From positions 1,984,001 through 2,048,000 of the forward strand of contig JAZGUH010000279.1 of NCBI GenBank assembly GCA_037893225.1: DNA of 64,000 nucleotides. Direction: 5' to 3'. The stretch's first letter is position 1; each line of letters begins with the position of its first letter. A model generated the notes under the pieces. That model saw nothing but the letters and a program-made list of their open reading frames with translations. It was not told where the DNA came from and searched no databases. Below are positions 50,876 to 62,702 of the stretch, piece by piece. Made by a program: the position numbers and the translations under genes. This DNA is from Hippasteria phrygiana (lineage: Eukaryota > Echinodermata > Asteroidea > Valvatida > Goniasteridae).

Positions 50876-53429
50876 ATTGCAACATGTAGCGCCAGATCTA
50901 AGTTATCCATACATGTCAAAATTACTGAATTTGGTTGATATTTCATGCAATTATGAATGAGTAAAGCAAGTCCATACCCCAGGGAATTTGACATGCATGG
51001 AGCAATAAATAGAAGGTAATATGCACACAGATGGTGGCCGGAAAGAAAATACACATTGCGAGGTTTGAATTTTCTCCAAAAGTTTTAACTCTAGGAAGCC
51101 GCCGATGATTGCAACATGTAGCGCCAGATCTAAGCTATCCATACATGTCAAAAATTACTGCATTTGGTTGATATTTCATGCAATTATGAATGAGTAAAGC
51201 AAGTCCATACCTCAGTGAATTTGACATGCATGGAGCAATAAATAGACGGTAATATGAACACAGATGGTGGCCGGAAAGAAAATACACATTGCGAGGTTTG
51301 AATTTTCTCCAGAAGTTTTAACTCTAAGAAGCCGCCGATGATTGCAACATGTAGCTCCTGATCTAAGCTATCCATACATGTCAAAATTACTGCATTTTGT
51401 TGATATTTCATGCAATTATGAATGAGTAAAGCAAGTCCATACCCCAGGGAATTTGACATGCATGGAGCAATAAATAGACGGTAATATGCACACAGATGGT
51501 GGCCGAAAAGAAAATAAACATTGCGAGGTTTGAATGTTCTCCACAAGTTTTAACTCTAAGAAGCCGCCGATGATTGCAACATGTACCGCCAGATCTAAGC
51601 TATCCATACATGTCAAAATTACTGCATTTTGTTGATATTTCATGCAATTATGAATGAGTAAAGCAAGTCCATACCCCAGGGAATTTGACATGCATGGAGC
51701 AATAAATAGACGGTAATGTGTACACAGATGGTGGCCGGGAAGAAAATAAACTTTGGAAGGTTTGATTTTTCTCCACAAGTTTTAACTCTAGGAAGCCGCC
51801 GATGATTGCAACATGTAGCGCCTGATCTAAGCTATCCATACATGTCAAAATTACTGAATTTGGTTGATATTTCATGCAATTATGAATGAGTAAAGCAAGT
51901 CCATACCCCAGGGAATTTGACATGCATGGAGCAATAAATAGACGGTAATATGCACACAGATGGTGGCCGGGAAGAAAATAAACAATGCGAGGTTTGAATT
52001 TTCTCCACAAGTTTTAACTCTAAGAAGCCGCCGATGATTGCAACATGTAGCGCCAGATCTAAGCTATCCATACATGTCAAAATTACTGCATTTTGTTGAT
52101 ATTTCATGCAATTATGAATGAGTAAAGCAAGTCCATACCCCAGGGAATTTGACATGCATGGAGCAATAAATATACGGTAATATGTACACAGATGGTGGCC
52201 GGGAAGAAAATAAACTTTGGAAGATTTGATTTTTCTCCACAAGTTTTAACTCTAGGAAGCCGCCGATGATTGCAACATGTAGCGCCAGATCTAAGTTATC
52301 CATACATGTCAAAATTACTGAATTTGGTTGATATTTTATGCAATTATGAATGAGTAAAGCAAGTCCATACCCCAGGGAATTTGACATGCATGGAGCAATA
52401 AATAGAAGGTAATATGCACACAGATGGTGGCCGGAAAGAAAATACACATTGCGAGGTTTGAATTTTCTCCAAAAGTTTTAACTCTAGGAAGCCGCCGATG
52501 ATTGCAACATGTAGCGCCAGATCTAAGCTATCCATACATGTCAAAAATTACTGCATTTGGTTGATATTTCATGCAATTATGAATGAGTAAAGCAAGTCCA
52601 TACCCCAGTGAATTTGACATGCATGGAGCAATAAATAGACGGTAATATGAACACAGATGGTGGCCGGAAAGAAAATACACATTGCGAGGTTTGAATTTTC
52701 TCCAGAAGTTTTAACTCTAAGAAGCCGCCGATGATTGCAACATGTAGCTCCTGATCTAAGCTATCCATACATGTCAAAATTACTGCATTTTTTTGATATT
52801 TCATGCAATTATGAATGAGTAAAGCAAGTCCATACCCCAGGGAATTTGACATGCATGGAGCAATAAATAGACGATAATATGCACACAGATGGTGGCCGGA
52901 AAGAAAATAAACATTGCGAGGTTTGAATTTTCTCCGCAAGTTTTAACTCTAAGAAGCCGCCGATGATTGCAACATGTACCGCCAGATCTAAGCTATCCAT
53001 ACATGTCAAAATTGCTGCATTTTTTTGATATTTCATGCAATGATGAATAAGTAAAGCAAGTCCATACCCCAGGGAATTTGACAGGCATGGAGCAATAAAT
53101 AGAAGGTAATATGCACACAGATGTTGGCCGGAAAGAAAATAAACATTGCGAGGTTTGAATTTTCTCCACAAGTTTTAACTCTAGGAAGCCGCCGATGATT
53201 GCAACATGTAGCGCCAGATCTAAGCTATCCATACATGTCAAAATTACTGAATTTGGTTGATATTTCATGCAATTATGAATGAGTAAAGCAAGTCCATACC
53301 CCAGGGAATTTGACATGCATGGAGCAATAAATAGACGGTAATATGCACACAGATGGTGGCCGGAAAGAAAATAAACAATACGAGGTTTGAATTTTCTCCA
53401 CAAGTTTTAACTCTAAGAAGCCGCCGATG

Positions 53430-53665
53430 ATTGCAACATGTACCGCCAGATCTAAGCTATCCATACATGTATGTCAAAATTACTGCATTTTGTTGATATT
53501 TCATGCAATTATGAATGAGTAAAGCAAGTCCATACCCCAGGGAATTTGACATGCATGGAGCAATAAATAGACGGTAATATGTACACAGATGGTGGCCGGG
53601 AAGAAAATAAACTTTGGAAGATTTGATTTTTCTCCACAAGTTTTAACTCTAGGAAGCCGCCGATG
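53430..53665. repeat. 236-bp monomer with 4-bp ATGT insertion (second copy)
   Basis: The insertion has the same position and sequence as in 50640-50875, at an offset of 2,790 bp. The flanking monomers also match, which supports duplication of a block rather than two independent insertions. Confidence 0.9.
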
Positions 53666-54594
53666 ATTGCAACATGTAGCGCCAGATCTAAGTTATCCAT
53701 ACATGTCAAAATTACTGAATTTGGTTGATATTTCATGCAATTATGAATGAGTAAAGCAAGTCCATACCCCAGGGAATTTGACATGCATGGAGCAATAAAT
53801 AGAAGGTAATATGCACACAGATGGTGGCCGGAAAGAAAATACACATTGCGAGGTTTGAATTTTCTCCAAAAGTTTTAACTCTAGGAAGCCGCCGATGATT
53901 GCAACATGTAGCGCCAGATCTAAGCTATCCATACATGTCAAAAATTACTGCATTTGGTTGATATTTCATGCAATTATGAATGAGTAAAGCAAGTCCATAC
54001 CTCAGTGAATTTGACATGCATGGAGCAATAAATAGACGGTAATATGAACACAGATGGTGGCCGGAAAGAAAATAAACATTGCGAGGTTTGAATTTTCTCC
54101 AGAAGTTTTAACTCTAAGAAGCCGCCGATGATTGCAACATGTAGCTCCTGATCTAAGCTATCCATACATGTCAAAATTACTGCATTTTGTTGATATTTCA
54201 TGCAATTATGAATGAGTAAAGCAAGTCCATACCCCAGGGAATTTGACATGCATGGAGCAATAAATAGACGGTAATATGCACACAGATGGTGGCCGAAAAG
54301 AAAATAAACATTGCGAGGTTTGAATGTTCTCCACAAGTTTTAACTCTAAGAAGCCGCCGATGATTGCAACATGTACCGCCAGATCTAAGCTATCCATACA
54401 TGTCAAAATTACTGCATTTTGTTGATATTTCATGCAATTATGAATGAGTAAAGCAAGTCCATACCCCAGGGAATGTGACATGCATGGAGCAATAAATAGA
54501 CGGTAATGTGTACACAGATGGTGGCCGGGAAGAAAATAAACTTTGGAAGATTTGATTTTTCTCCACAAGTTTTAACTCTAGGAAGCCGCCGATG
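53666..54594. repeat. 4-monomer HOR variant 1-2-3'-7' (929 bp), last full copy
   Basis: The class order is the same as 5806-6734. Private marks are GGAATGTGACATG near 54475 and GGCCGAAAAG near 54295, the latter shared with about 51505. It lies directly before the 3-mer run, which is the same unit minus one monomer. Confidence 0.8.
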
Positions 54595-56685
54595 ATTGCA
54601 ACATGTAGCGCCAGATCTAAGTTATCCATACATGTCAAAATTACTGAATTTGGTTGATATTTCATGCAATTATGAATGAGTAAAGCAAGTCCATACCCCA
54701 GGGAATTTGACATGCATGGAGCAATAAATAGAAGGTAATATGCACACAGATGGTGGCCGGAAAGAAAATACACATTGCGAGGTTTGAATTTTCTCCAAAA
54801 GTTTTAACTCTAGGAAGCCGCCGATGATTGCAACATGTAGCGCCAGATCTAAGCTATCCATACATGTCAAAAATTACTGCATTTGGTTGATATTTCATGC
54901 AATTATGAATGAGTAAAGCAAGTCCATACCTCAGTGAATTTGACATGCATGGAGCAATAAATAGACGGTAATATGAACACAGATGGTGGCCGGAAAGAAA
55001 ATACCCATTGCGAGGTTTGAATTTTCTCCAGAAGTTTTAACTCTAAGAAGCCGCCGATGATTGCAACATGTAGCTCCTGATCTAAGCTATCCATACATGT
55101 CAAAATTACTGCATTTTGTTGATATTTCATGCAATTATGAATGAGTAAAGCAAGTCCATACCCCAGGGAATTTGACATGCATGGAGCAATAAATAGACGG
55201 TAATATGTACACAGATGGTGGCCGGGAAGAAAATAAACTTTGGAAGATTTGATTTTTCTCCACAAGTTTTCACTCTAGGAAGCCGCCGATGATTGCAACA
55301 TGTAGCGCCAGATCTAAGTTATCCATACATGTCCAAATTACTGAATTTGGTTGATATTTCATGCAATTATGAATGAGTAAAGCAAGTCCATACCCCAGGG
55401 AATTTGACATGCATGGAGCAATAAATAGAAGGTAATATGCACACAGATGGTGGCCGGAAAGAAAATACACATTGCGAGGTTTGAATTTTCTCCAAAAGTT
55501 TTAACTCTAGGAAGCCGCCGATGATTGCAACATGTAGCGCCAGATCTAAGCTATCCATACATGTCAAAAATTACTGCATTTGGTTGATATTTCATGCAAT
55601 TATGAATGAGTAAAGCAAGTCCATACCTCAGTGAATTTGACATGCATGGAGCAATAAATAGACGGTAATATGCACACAGATGGTGGCCGGAAAGAAAATA
55701 AACATTGCGAGGTTTGAATGTTCTCCACAAGTTTTAACTCTAAGAAGCCGCCGATGATTGCAACATGTACCGCCAGATCTAAGCTATCCATACATGTCAA
55801 AATTACTGCATTTTGTTGATATTTCATGCAATTATGAATGAGTAAAGCAAGTCCATACCCCAGGGAATTTGACATGCATGGAGCAATAAATAGACGGTAA
55901 TGTGTACACAGATGGTGGCCGGGAAGAAAATAAACTTTGGAAGATTTGATTTTTCTCCACAAGTTTTAACTCTAGGAAGCCGCCGATGATTGCAACATGT
56001 AGCGCCAGATCTAAGTTATCCATACATGTCAAAATTACTGAATTTGGTTGATATTTCATGCAATTATGAATGAGTAAAGCAAGTCCATACCCCAGGGAAT
56101 TTGACATGCATGGAGCAATAAATAGAAGGTAATATGCACACAGATGGTGGCCGGAAAGAAAATACACATTGCGAGGTTTGAATTTTCTCCAAAAGTTTTA
56201 ACTCTAGGAAGCCGCCGATGATTGCAACATGTAGCGCCAGATCTAAGCTATCCATACATGTCAAAAATTACTGCATTTGGTTGATATTTCATGCAATTAT
56301 GAATGAGTAAAGCAAGTCCATACCTCAGTGAATTTGACATGCATGGAGCAATAAATAGACGGTAATATGCACACAGATGGTGGCCGGAAAGAAAATAAAC
56401 ATTGCGAGGTTTGAATGTTCTCCACAAGTTTTAACTCTAAGAAGCCGCCGATGATTGCAACATGTACCGCCAGATCTAAGCTATCCATACATGTCAAAAT
56501 TACTGCATTTTGTTGATATTTCATGCAATTATGAATGAGTAAAGCAAGTCCATACCCCAGGGAATTTGACATGCATGGAGCAATAAATAGACGGTAATGT
56601 GTACACAGATGGTGGCCGGGAAGAAAATAAACTTTGGAAGATTTGATTTTTCTCCACAAGTTTTAACTCTAGGAAGCCGCCGATG
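54595..56685. repeat. 3-monomer HOR (697-bp unit), three units
   Basis: Class 1 starts lie at 54595, 55292, 55989 and 56686, each 697 bp apart (232+233+232). The second and third units are class 1, a 2/3' hybrid (five-A run and CTCAGTGAA, then GAATGTTCTCC) and 7'. The first unit instead has a class 2 continuing into CCAGAAG, followed by a GCTCCT-start hybrid with GTAATATGTACACAG. Private bases mark unit edges: TTTTCACTCT near 55271 and GTCCAAATT near 55333. Confidence 0.82.
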
Positions 56686-57555
56686 ATTGCAACATGTAGC
56701 GCCAGATCTAAGTTATCCATACATGTCAAAATTACTGAATTTGGTTGATATTTCATGCAATTATGAATGAGTAAAGCAAGTCCATACCCCAGGGAATTTG
56801 ACATGCATGGAGCAATAAATAGAAGGTAATATGCACACAGATGGTGGCCGGAAAGAAAATACACATTGCGAGGTTTGAATTTTCTCCAAAAGTTTTAACT
56901 CTAGGAAGCCGCCGATGATTGCAACATGTAGCGCCAGATCTAAGCTATACATACATGTCAAAAATTACTGCATTTGGTTGATATTTCATGCAATTATGAA
57001 TGAGTAAAGCAAGTCCATACCCCAGGGAATTTGAAAGGCATGGAGCAATAAATAGAAGGTAATATGTACACAGATGTTGGCCGGGGTAGAAAATAAACTT
57101 TGGAAGGTTTGATTTTTCTCCACAAGTTTTAACTCTAGGAAGCCGCCGATGATTGCAACATGTAGCGCCAGATCTAAGCTATCCATACATGTCAAAAATT
57201 ACTGCATTTTGTTGATATTTCATGCAATTATGAATGAGTAAAGCAAGTCCATACCCCAGGGAATTTGACATGCATGGAGCAATAAATAGACGGTAATATG
57301 CACACAGATGGTGGCCGGAAAGAAAATACCCATTGCGAGGTTTGAATTTTCTCGACAAGTTTTAACTCTAAGAAGCCGCCGATGATTGCAACATGTACCG
57401 CCAGATCTAAGCTATCCATACATGTCAAAATTACTGCATTTTGTTGATATTTCATGCAATTATGAATGAGTAAAGCAAGTCCATACCCCAGGGAATTTGA
57501 CATGCATGGAGCAATAAATAGACGGTAATATGTACACAGATGGTGGCCGGGAAGA
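56686..57555. repeat. Class 1 and mosaic monomers, part of a 17-monomer duplication
   Basis: From 56805 to 58009 the sequence matches 60758-61962 at an offset of 3,953 bp (17 monomers). Members are class 1, a 2/5 hybrid with GAATTTGAAAGGCATGG, a monomer with AATACCCATTG, and class 7 with a class 5-like ending. Private bases here are CTATACATAC near 56949 and TCTCGACAAG near 57354. Confidence 0.75.
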
Positions 57556-59113
57556 AAATAAACTTTGGAAGGTTTGATTTTTCTCCACAAGTTTTAACTC
57601 TAGGAAGCCGCCGATGATTGCAACATGTAGCGCCAGATCTAAGTTATCCATACATGTCAAAATTACTGCATTTTGTTGATATTTCATGCAATTATGAATG
57701 AGTAAAGCAAGTCCATACCCCAGGGAATTTGACAAGCATGGAGCAATAAATAGAAGGTAATATGCACACAGATGGTGGCCGGAAAGAAAATAAACATTGC
57801 GAGGTTTGAATTTTCTCCGCAAGTTTTAACTCTAAGAAGCCGCCGATGATTGCAACATGTACCGCCAGATCTAAGCTACCCATACATGTAAAAATTACTG
57901 CATTTGGTTGATATTTCATGCAATTATGAATGAGTAAAGCAAGTCCATACCCCAGGGAATTTGACAGGCATGGAGCAATAAATAGAAGGTAATATGTACA
58001 CAGATGGTGGCCGGGAAGAAAATAAACTTTGGAAGATTTGATTTTTCTCCACAAGTTTTAACTCTAGGAAGCCGCCGATGATTGCAACATGTAGCGCCAG
58101 ATCTAAGTTATCCATACATGTCAAAATTACTGAATTTGGTTGATATTTCATGCAATTATGAATGAGTAAAGCAAGTCCATACCCCAGGGAATTTGACATG
58201 CATGGAGCAATAAATAGAAGGTAATATGCACACAGATGGTGGCCGGAAAGAAAATACACATTGCGAGGTTTGAATTTTCTCCAAAAGTTTTAACTCTAGG
58301 AAGCCGCCGATGATTGCAACATGTAGCGCCAGATCTAAGCTATCCATACATGTCAAAAATTACTGCATTTGGTTGATATTTCATGCAATTATGAATGAGT
58401 AAAGCAAGTCCATACCTCAGTGAATTTGACATGCATGGAGCAATAAATAGACGGTAATATGCACACAGATGGTGGCCGGAAAGAAAATAAACATTGCGAG
58501 GTTTGAATGTTCTCCACAAGTTTTAACTCTAAGAAGCCGCCGATGATTGCAACATGTACCGCCAGATCTAAGCTATCCATACATGTCAAAATTACTGCAT
58601 TTTGTTGATATTTCATGCAATTATGAATGAGTAAAGCAAGTCCATACCCCAGGGAATTTGACATGCATGGAGCCATAAATAGACGGTAATGTGTACACAG
58701 ATGGTGGCCGGGAAGAAAATAAACTTTGGAAGATTTGATTTTTCTCCACAAGTTTTAACTCTAGGAAGCCGCCGATGATTGCAACATGTAGCGCCAGATC
58801 TAAGTTATCCATACATGTCAAAATTACTGAATTTGGTTGATATTTCATGCAATTATGAATGAGTAAAGCAAGTCCATACCCCAGGGAATTTGACATGCAT
58901 GGAGCAATAAATAGAAGGTAATATGCACACAGATGGTGGCCGGAAAGAAAATACACATTGCGAGGTTTGAATTTTCTCCAAAAGTTTTAACTCTAGGAAG
59001 CCGCCGATGATTGCAACATGTAGCGCCAGATCTAAGCTATCCATACATGTCAAAAATTACTGCATTTGGTTGATATTTCATGCAATTATGAATGAGTAAA
59101 GCAAGTCCATACC
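57556..59113. repeat. 1.56-kb duplicated block, copy 1 (partners 59417-60974 and 62904-64000)
   Basis: The offset to the second copy is 1,861 bp (8 monomers) and from the second to the third 3,487 bp (15 monomers). The order begins with a monomer bearing GACAAGCATGG, then a class 5/7 hybrid with GACAGGCATGG, 1, 2/3' hybrid, 7', 1. A private base GGAGCCATAAATAG lies near 58673. Confidence 0.78.
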
Positions 59114-59416
59114 TCAGTGAATTTGACATGCATGGAGCAATAAATAGAAGGTAATATGTACACAGATGTTGGCCGGGGTAGAAAATAAACTTTGGAAGGT
59201 TTGATTTTTCTCCACAAGTTTTAACTCTAGGAAGCCGCCGATGATTGCAACATGTAGCGCCAGATCTAAGCTATCCATACATGTCAAAAATTACTGCATT
59301 TTGTTGATATTTCATGCAATTATGAATGAGTCAAGCAAGTCCATACCCCAGGGAATTTGAAAGGCATGGAGCAATAAATAGAAGGTAATATGTACACAGA
59401 TGTTGGCCGGGGTAGA
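59114..59416. repeat. Mosaic class 2/5 hybrid monomers between copies
   Basis: The first monomer begins as class 2 with CTCAGTGAA and ends as class 5 (GGGGTAG). The next has GAATGAGTCAAGC in place of GAATGAGTAAAGC (about 59331), a change found again only at about 62818. From 59216 the sequence matches 62703 onward. Confidence 0.75.
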
Positions 59417-60974
59417 AAATAAACTTTGGAAGGTTTGATTTTTCTCCACAAGTTTTAACTCTAGGAAGCCGCCGATGATTGCAACATGTAGCGCCAGATC
59501 TAAGTTATCCATACATGTCAAAATTACTGCATTTTGTTGATATTTCATGCAATTATGAATGAGTAAAGCAAGTCCATACCCCAGGGAATTTGACAAGCAT
59601 GGAGCAATAAATAGAAGGTAATATGCACACAGATGGTGGCCGGAAAGAAAATAAACATTGCGAGGTTTGAATTTTCTCCGCAAGTTTTAACTCTAAGAAG
59701 CCGCCGATGATTGCAACATGTACCGCCAGATCTAAGCTACCCATACATGTAAAAATTACTGCATTTGGTTGATATTTCATGCAATTATGAATGAGTAAAG
59801 CAAGTCCATACCCCAGGGAATTTGACAGGCATGGAGCAATAAATAGAAGGTAATATGTACACAGATGGTGGCCGGGAAGAAAATAAACTTTGGAAGATTT
59901 GATTTTTCTCCACAAGTTTTAACTCTAGGAAGCCGCCGATGATTGCAACATGTAGCGCCAGATCTAAGTTATCCATACATGTCAAAATTACTGAATTTGG
60001 TTGATATTTCATGCAATTATGAATGAGTAAAGCAAGTCCATACCCCAGGGAATTTGACATGCATGGAGCAATAAATAGAAGGTAATATGCACACAGATGG
60101 TGGCCGGAAAGAAAATACACATTGCGAGGTTTGAATTTTCTCCAAAAGTTTTAACTCTAGGAAGCCGCCGATGATTGCAACATTTAGCGCCAGATCTAAG
60201 CTATCCATACATGTCAAAAATTACTGCATTTGGTTGATATTTCATGCAATTATGAATGAGTAAAGCAAGTCCATACCTCAGTGAATTTGACATGCATGGA
60301 GCAATAAATAGACGGTAATATGCACACAGATGGTGGCCGGAAAGAAAATAAACATTGCGAGGTTTGAATGTTCTCCACAAGTTTTAACTCTAAGAAGCCG
60401 CCGATGATTGCAACATGTACCGCCAGATCTAAGCTATCCATACATGTCAAAATTACTGCATTTTGTTGATATTTCATGCAATTATGAATGAGTAAAGCAA
60501 GTCCATACCCCAGGGAATTTGACATGCATGGAGCAATAAATAGACGGTAATGTGTACACAGATGGTGGCCGGGAAGAAAATAAACTTTGGAAGATTTGAT
60601 TTTTCTCCACAAGTTTTAACTCTAGGAAGCCGCCGATGATTGCAACATGTAGCGCCAGATCTAAGTTATCCATACATGTCAAAATTACTGAATTTGGTTG
60701 ATATTTCATGCAATTATGAATGAGTAAAGCAAGTCCATACCCCAGGGAATTTGACAGGCATGGAGCAATAAATAGAAGGTAATATGCACACAGATGGTGG
60801 CCGGAAAGAAAATACACATTGCGAGGTTTGAATTTTCTCCAAAAGTTTTAACTCTAGGAAGCCGCCGATGATTGCAACATGTAGCGCCAGATCTAAGCTA
60901 TCCATACATGTCAAAAATTACTGCATTTGGTTGATATTTCATGCAATTATGAATGAGTAAAGCAAGTCCATACC
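59417..60974. repeat. 1.56-kb duplicated block, copy 2
   Basis: This matches 57556-59113. Within 59216-60513 it also matches 62703-64000, including the private CATTTAGCGCC at about 60183 and 63670. The class 1 at about 60.65-60.88 kb has GACAGGCATGG instead of the usual GACATGCATGG, a conversion-like change relative to its partner. Confidence 0.78.
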
Positions 60975-62702
60975 CCAGGGAATTTGAAAGGCATGGAGCA
61001 ATAAATAGAAGGTAATATGTACACAGATGTTGGCCGGGGTAGAAAATAAACTTTGGAAGGTTTGATTTTTCTCCACAAGTTTTAACTCTAGGAAGCCGCC
61101 GATGATTGCAACATGTAGCGCCAGATCTAAGCTATCCATACATGTCAAAAATTACTGCATTTTGTTGATATTTCATGCAATTATGAATGAGTAAAGCAAG
61201 TCCATACCCCAGGGAATTTGACATGCATGGAGCAATAAATAGACGGTAATATGCACACAGATGGTGGCCGGAAAGAAAATACCCATTGCGAGGTTTGAAT
61301 TTTCTCCACAAGTTTTAACTCTAAGAAGCCGCCGATGATTGCAACATGTACCGCCAGATCTAAGCTATCCATACATGTCAAAATTACTGCATTTTGTTGA
61401 TATTTCATGCAATTATGAATGAGTAAAGCAAGTCCATACCCCAGGGAATTTGACATGCATGGAGCAATAAATAGACGGTAATATGTACACAGATGGTGGC
61501 CGGGAAGAAAATAAACTTTGGAAGGTTTGATTTTTCTCCACAAGTTTTAACTCTAGGAAGCCGCCGATGATTGCAACATGTAGCGCCAGATCTAAGTTAT
61601 CCATACATGTCAAAATTACTGCATTTTGTTGATATTTCATGCAATTATGAATGAGTAAAGCAAGTCCATACCCCAGGGAATTTGACAAGCATGGAGCAAT
61701 AAATAGAAGGTAATATGCACACAGATGGTGGCCGGAAAGAAAATAAACATTGCGAGGTTTGAATTTTCTCCGCAAGTTTTAACTCTAAGAAGCCGCCGAT
61801 AATTGCAACATGTACCGCCAGATCTAAGCTACCCATACATGTAAAAATTACTGCATTTGGTTGATATTTCATGCAATTATGAATGAGTAAAGCAAGTCCA
61901 TACCCCAGGGAATTTGACAGGCATGGAGCAATAAATAGAAGGTAATATGTACACAGATGTTGGCCGGGGTAGAAAATAAACTTTGGAAGGTTTGATTTTT
62001 CTCCACAAGTTTTAACTCTAGGAAGCCGCCGATGATTGCAACATGTAGCGCCTGATCTAAGCTATCCATACATGTCAAAATTACTGAATTTGGTTGATAT
62101 TTCATGCAATTATGAATGAGTAAAGCAAGTCCATACCCCAGGGAATTTGACATGCATGGAGCAATAAATAGACGGTAATATGCACACAGATGGTGGCCGG
62201 GAAGAAAATAAACAATGCGAGGTTTGAATTTTCTCCACAAGTTTTAACTCTAGGAAGCCGCCGATGATTGCAACATGTACCGCCAGATCTAAGCTATCCA
62301 TACATGTCAAAATTACTGCATTTTGTTGATATTTCATGCAATTATGAATGAGTAAAGCAAGTCCATACCCCAGGGAATTTGACATGCATGGAGCAATAAA
62401 TATACGGTAATATGTACACAGATGGTGGCCGGGAAGAAAATAAACTTTGGAAGATTAGATTTTTCTCCACAAGTTTTAACTCTAGGAAGCCGCCGATGAT
62501 TGCAACATGTAGCGCCAGATCTAAGTTATCCATACATGTCAAAATTACTGAATTTGGTTGATATTTCATGCAATTATGAATGAGTAAAGCAAGTCCATAC
62601 CCCAGGGAATTTGACATGCATGGAGCAATAAATAGAAGGTAATATGCACACAGATGGTAGCCGGAAAGAAAATACACATTGCGAGGTTTGAATTTTCTCC
62701 AA
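60975..62702. repeat. Mosaic region linking to 46620-47360 and 56805-58009
   Basis: 60758-61962 repeats 56805-58009 (3,953 bp). From about 61962 to 62702 it resembles 46620-47360 at an offset of 15,342 bp (66 monomers): class 5, 6, 7 (AATATACGG), 1. Private bases are GCCGATAATTGC near 61801, GAAGATTAGATT near 62454 and GATGGTAGCCGG near 62658. Confidence 0.73.

Larger units (their letters stand above)
48720..54549. repeat. 13-monomer tandem duplication, second copy short by one monomer
   Basis: 48720-50062 matches 51742-53084 at 3,022 bp. From 50294-51759 the match is to 53084-54549 at 2,790 bp. The change of exactly 232 bp shows that one monomer (50063-50294) is present in copy 1 and absent in copy 2. 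Both copies carry the same 4-bp insertion (CATACATGTATGTC) in a 236-bp monomer. Copies are contiguous, since copy 1 ends where copy 2 begins (51741/51742). Confidence 0.82.
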
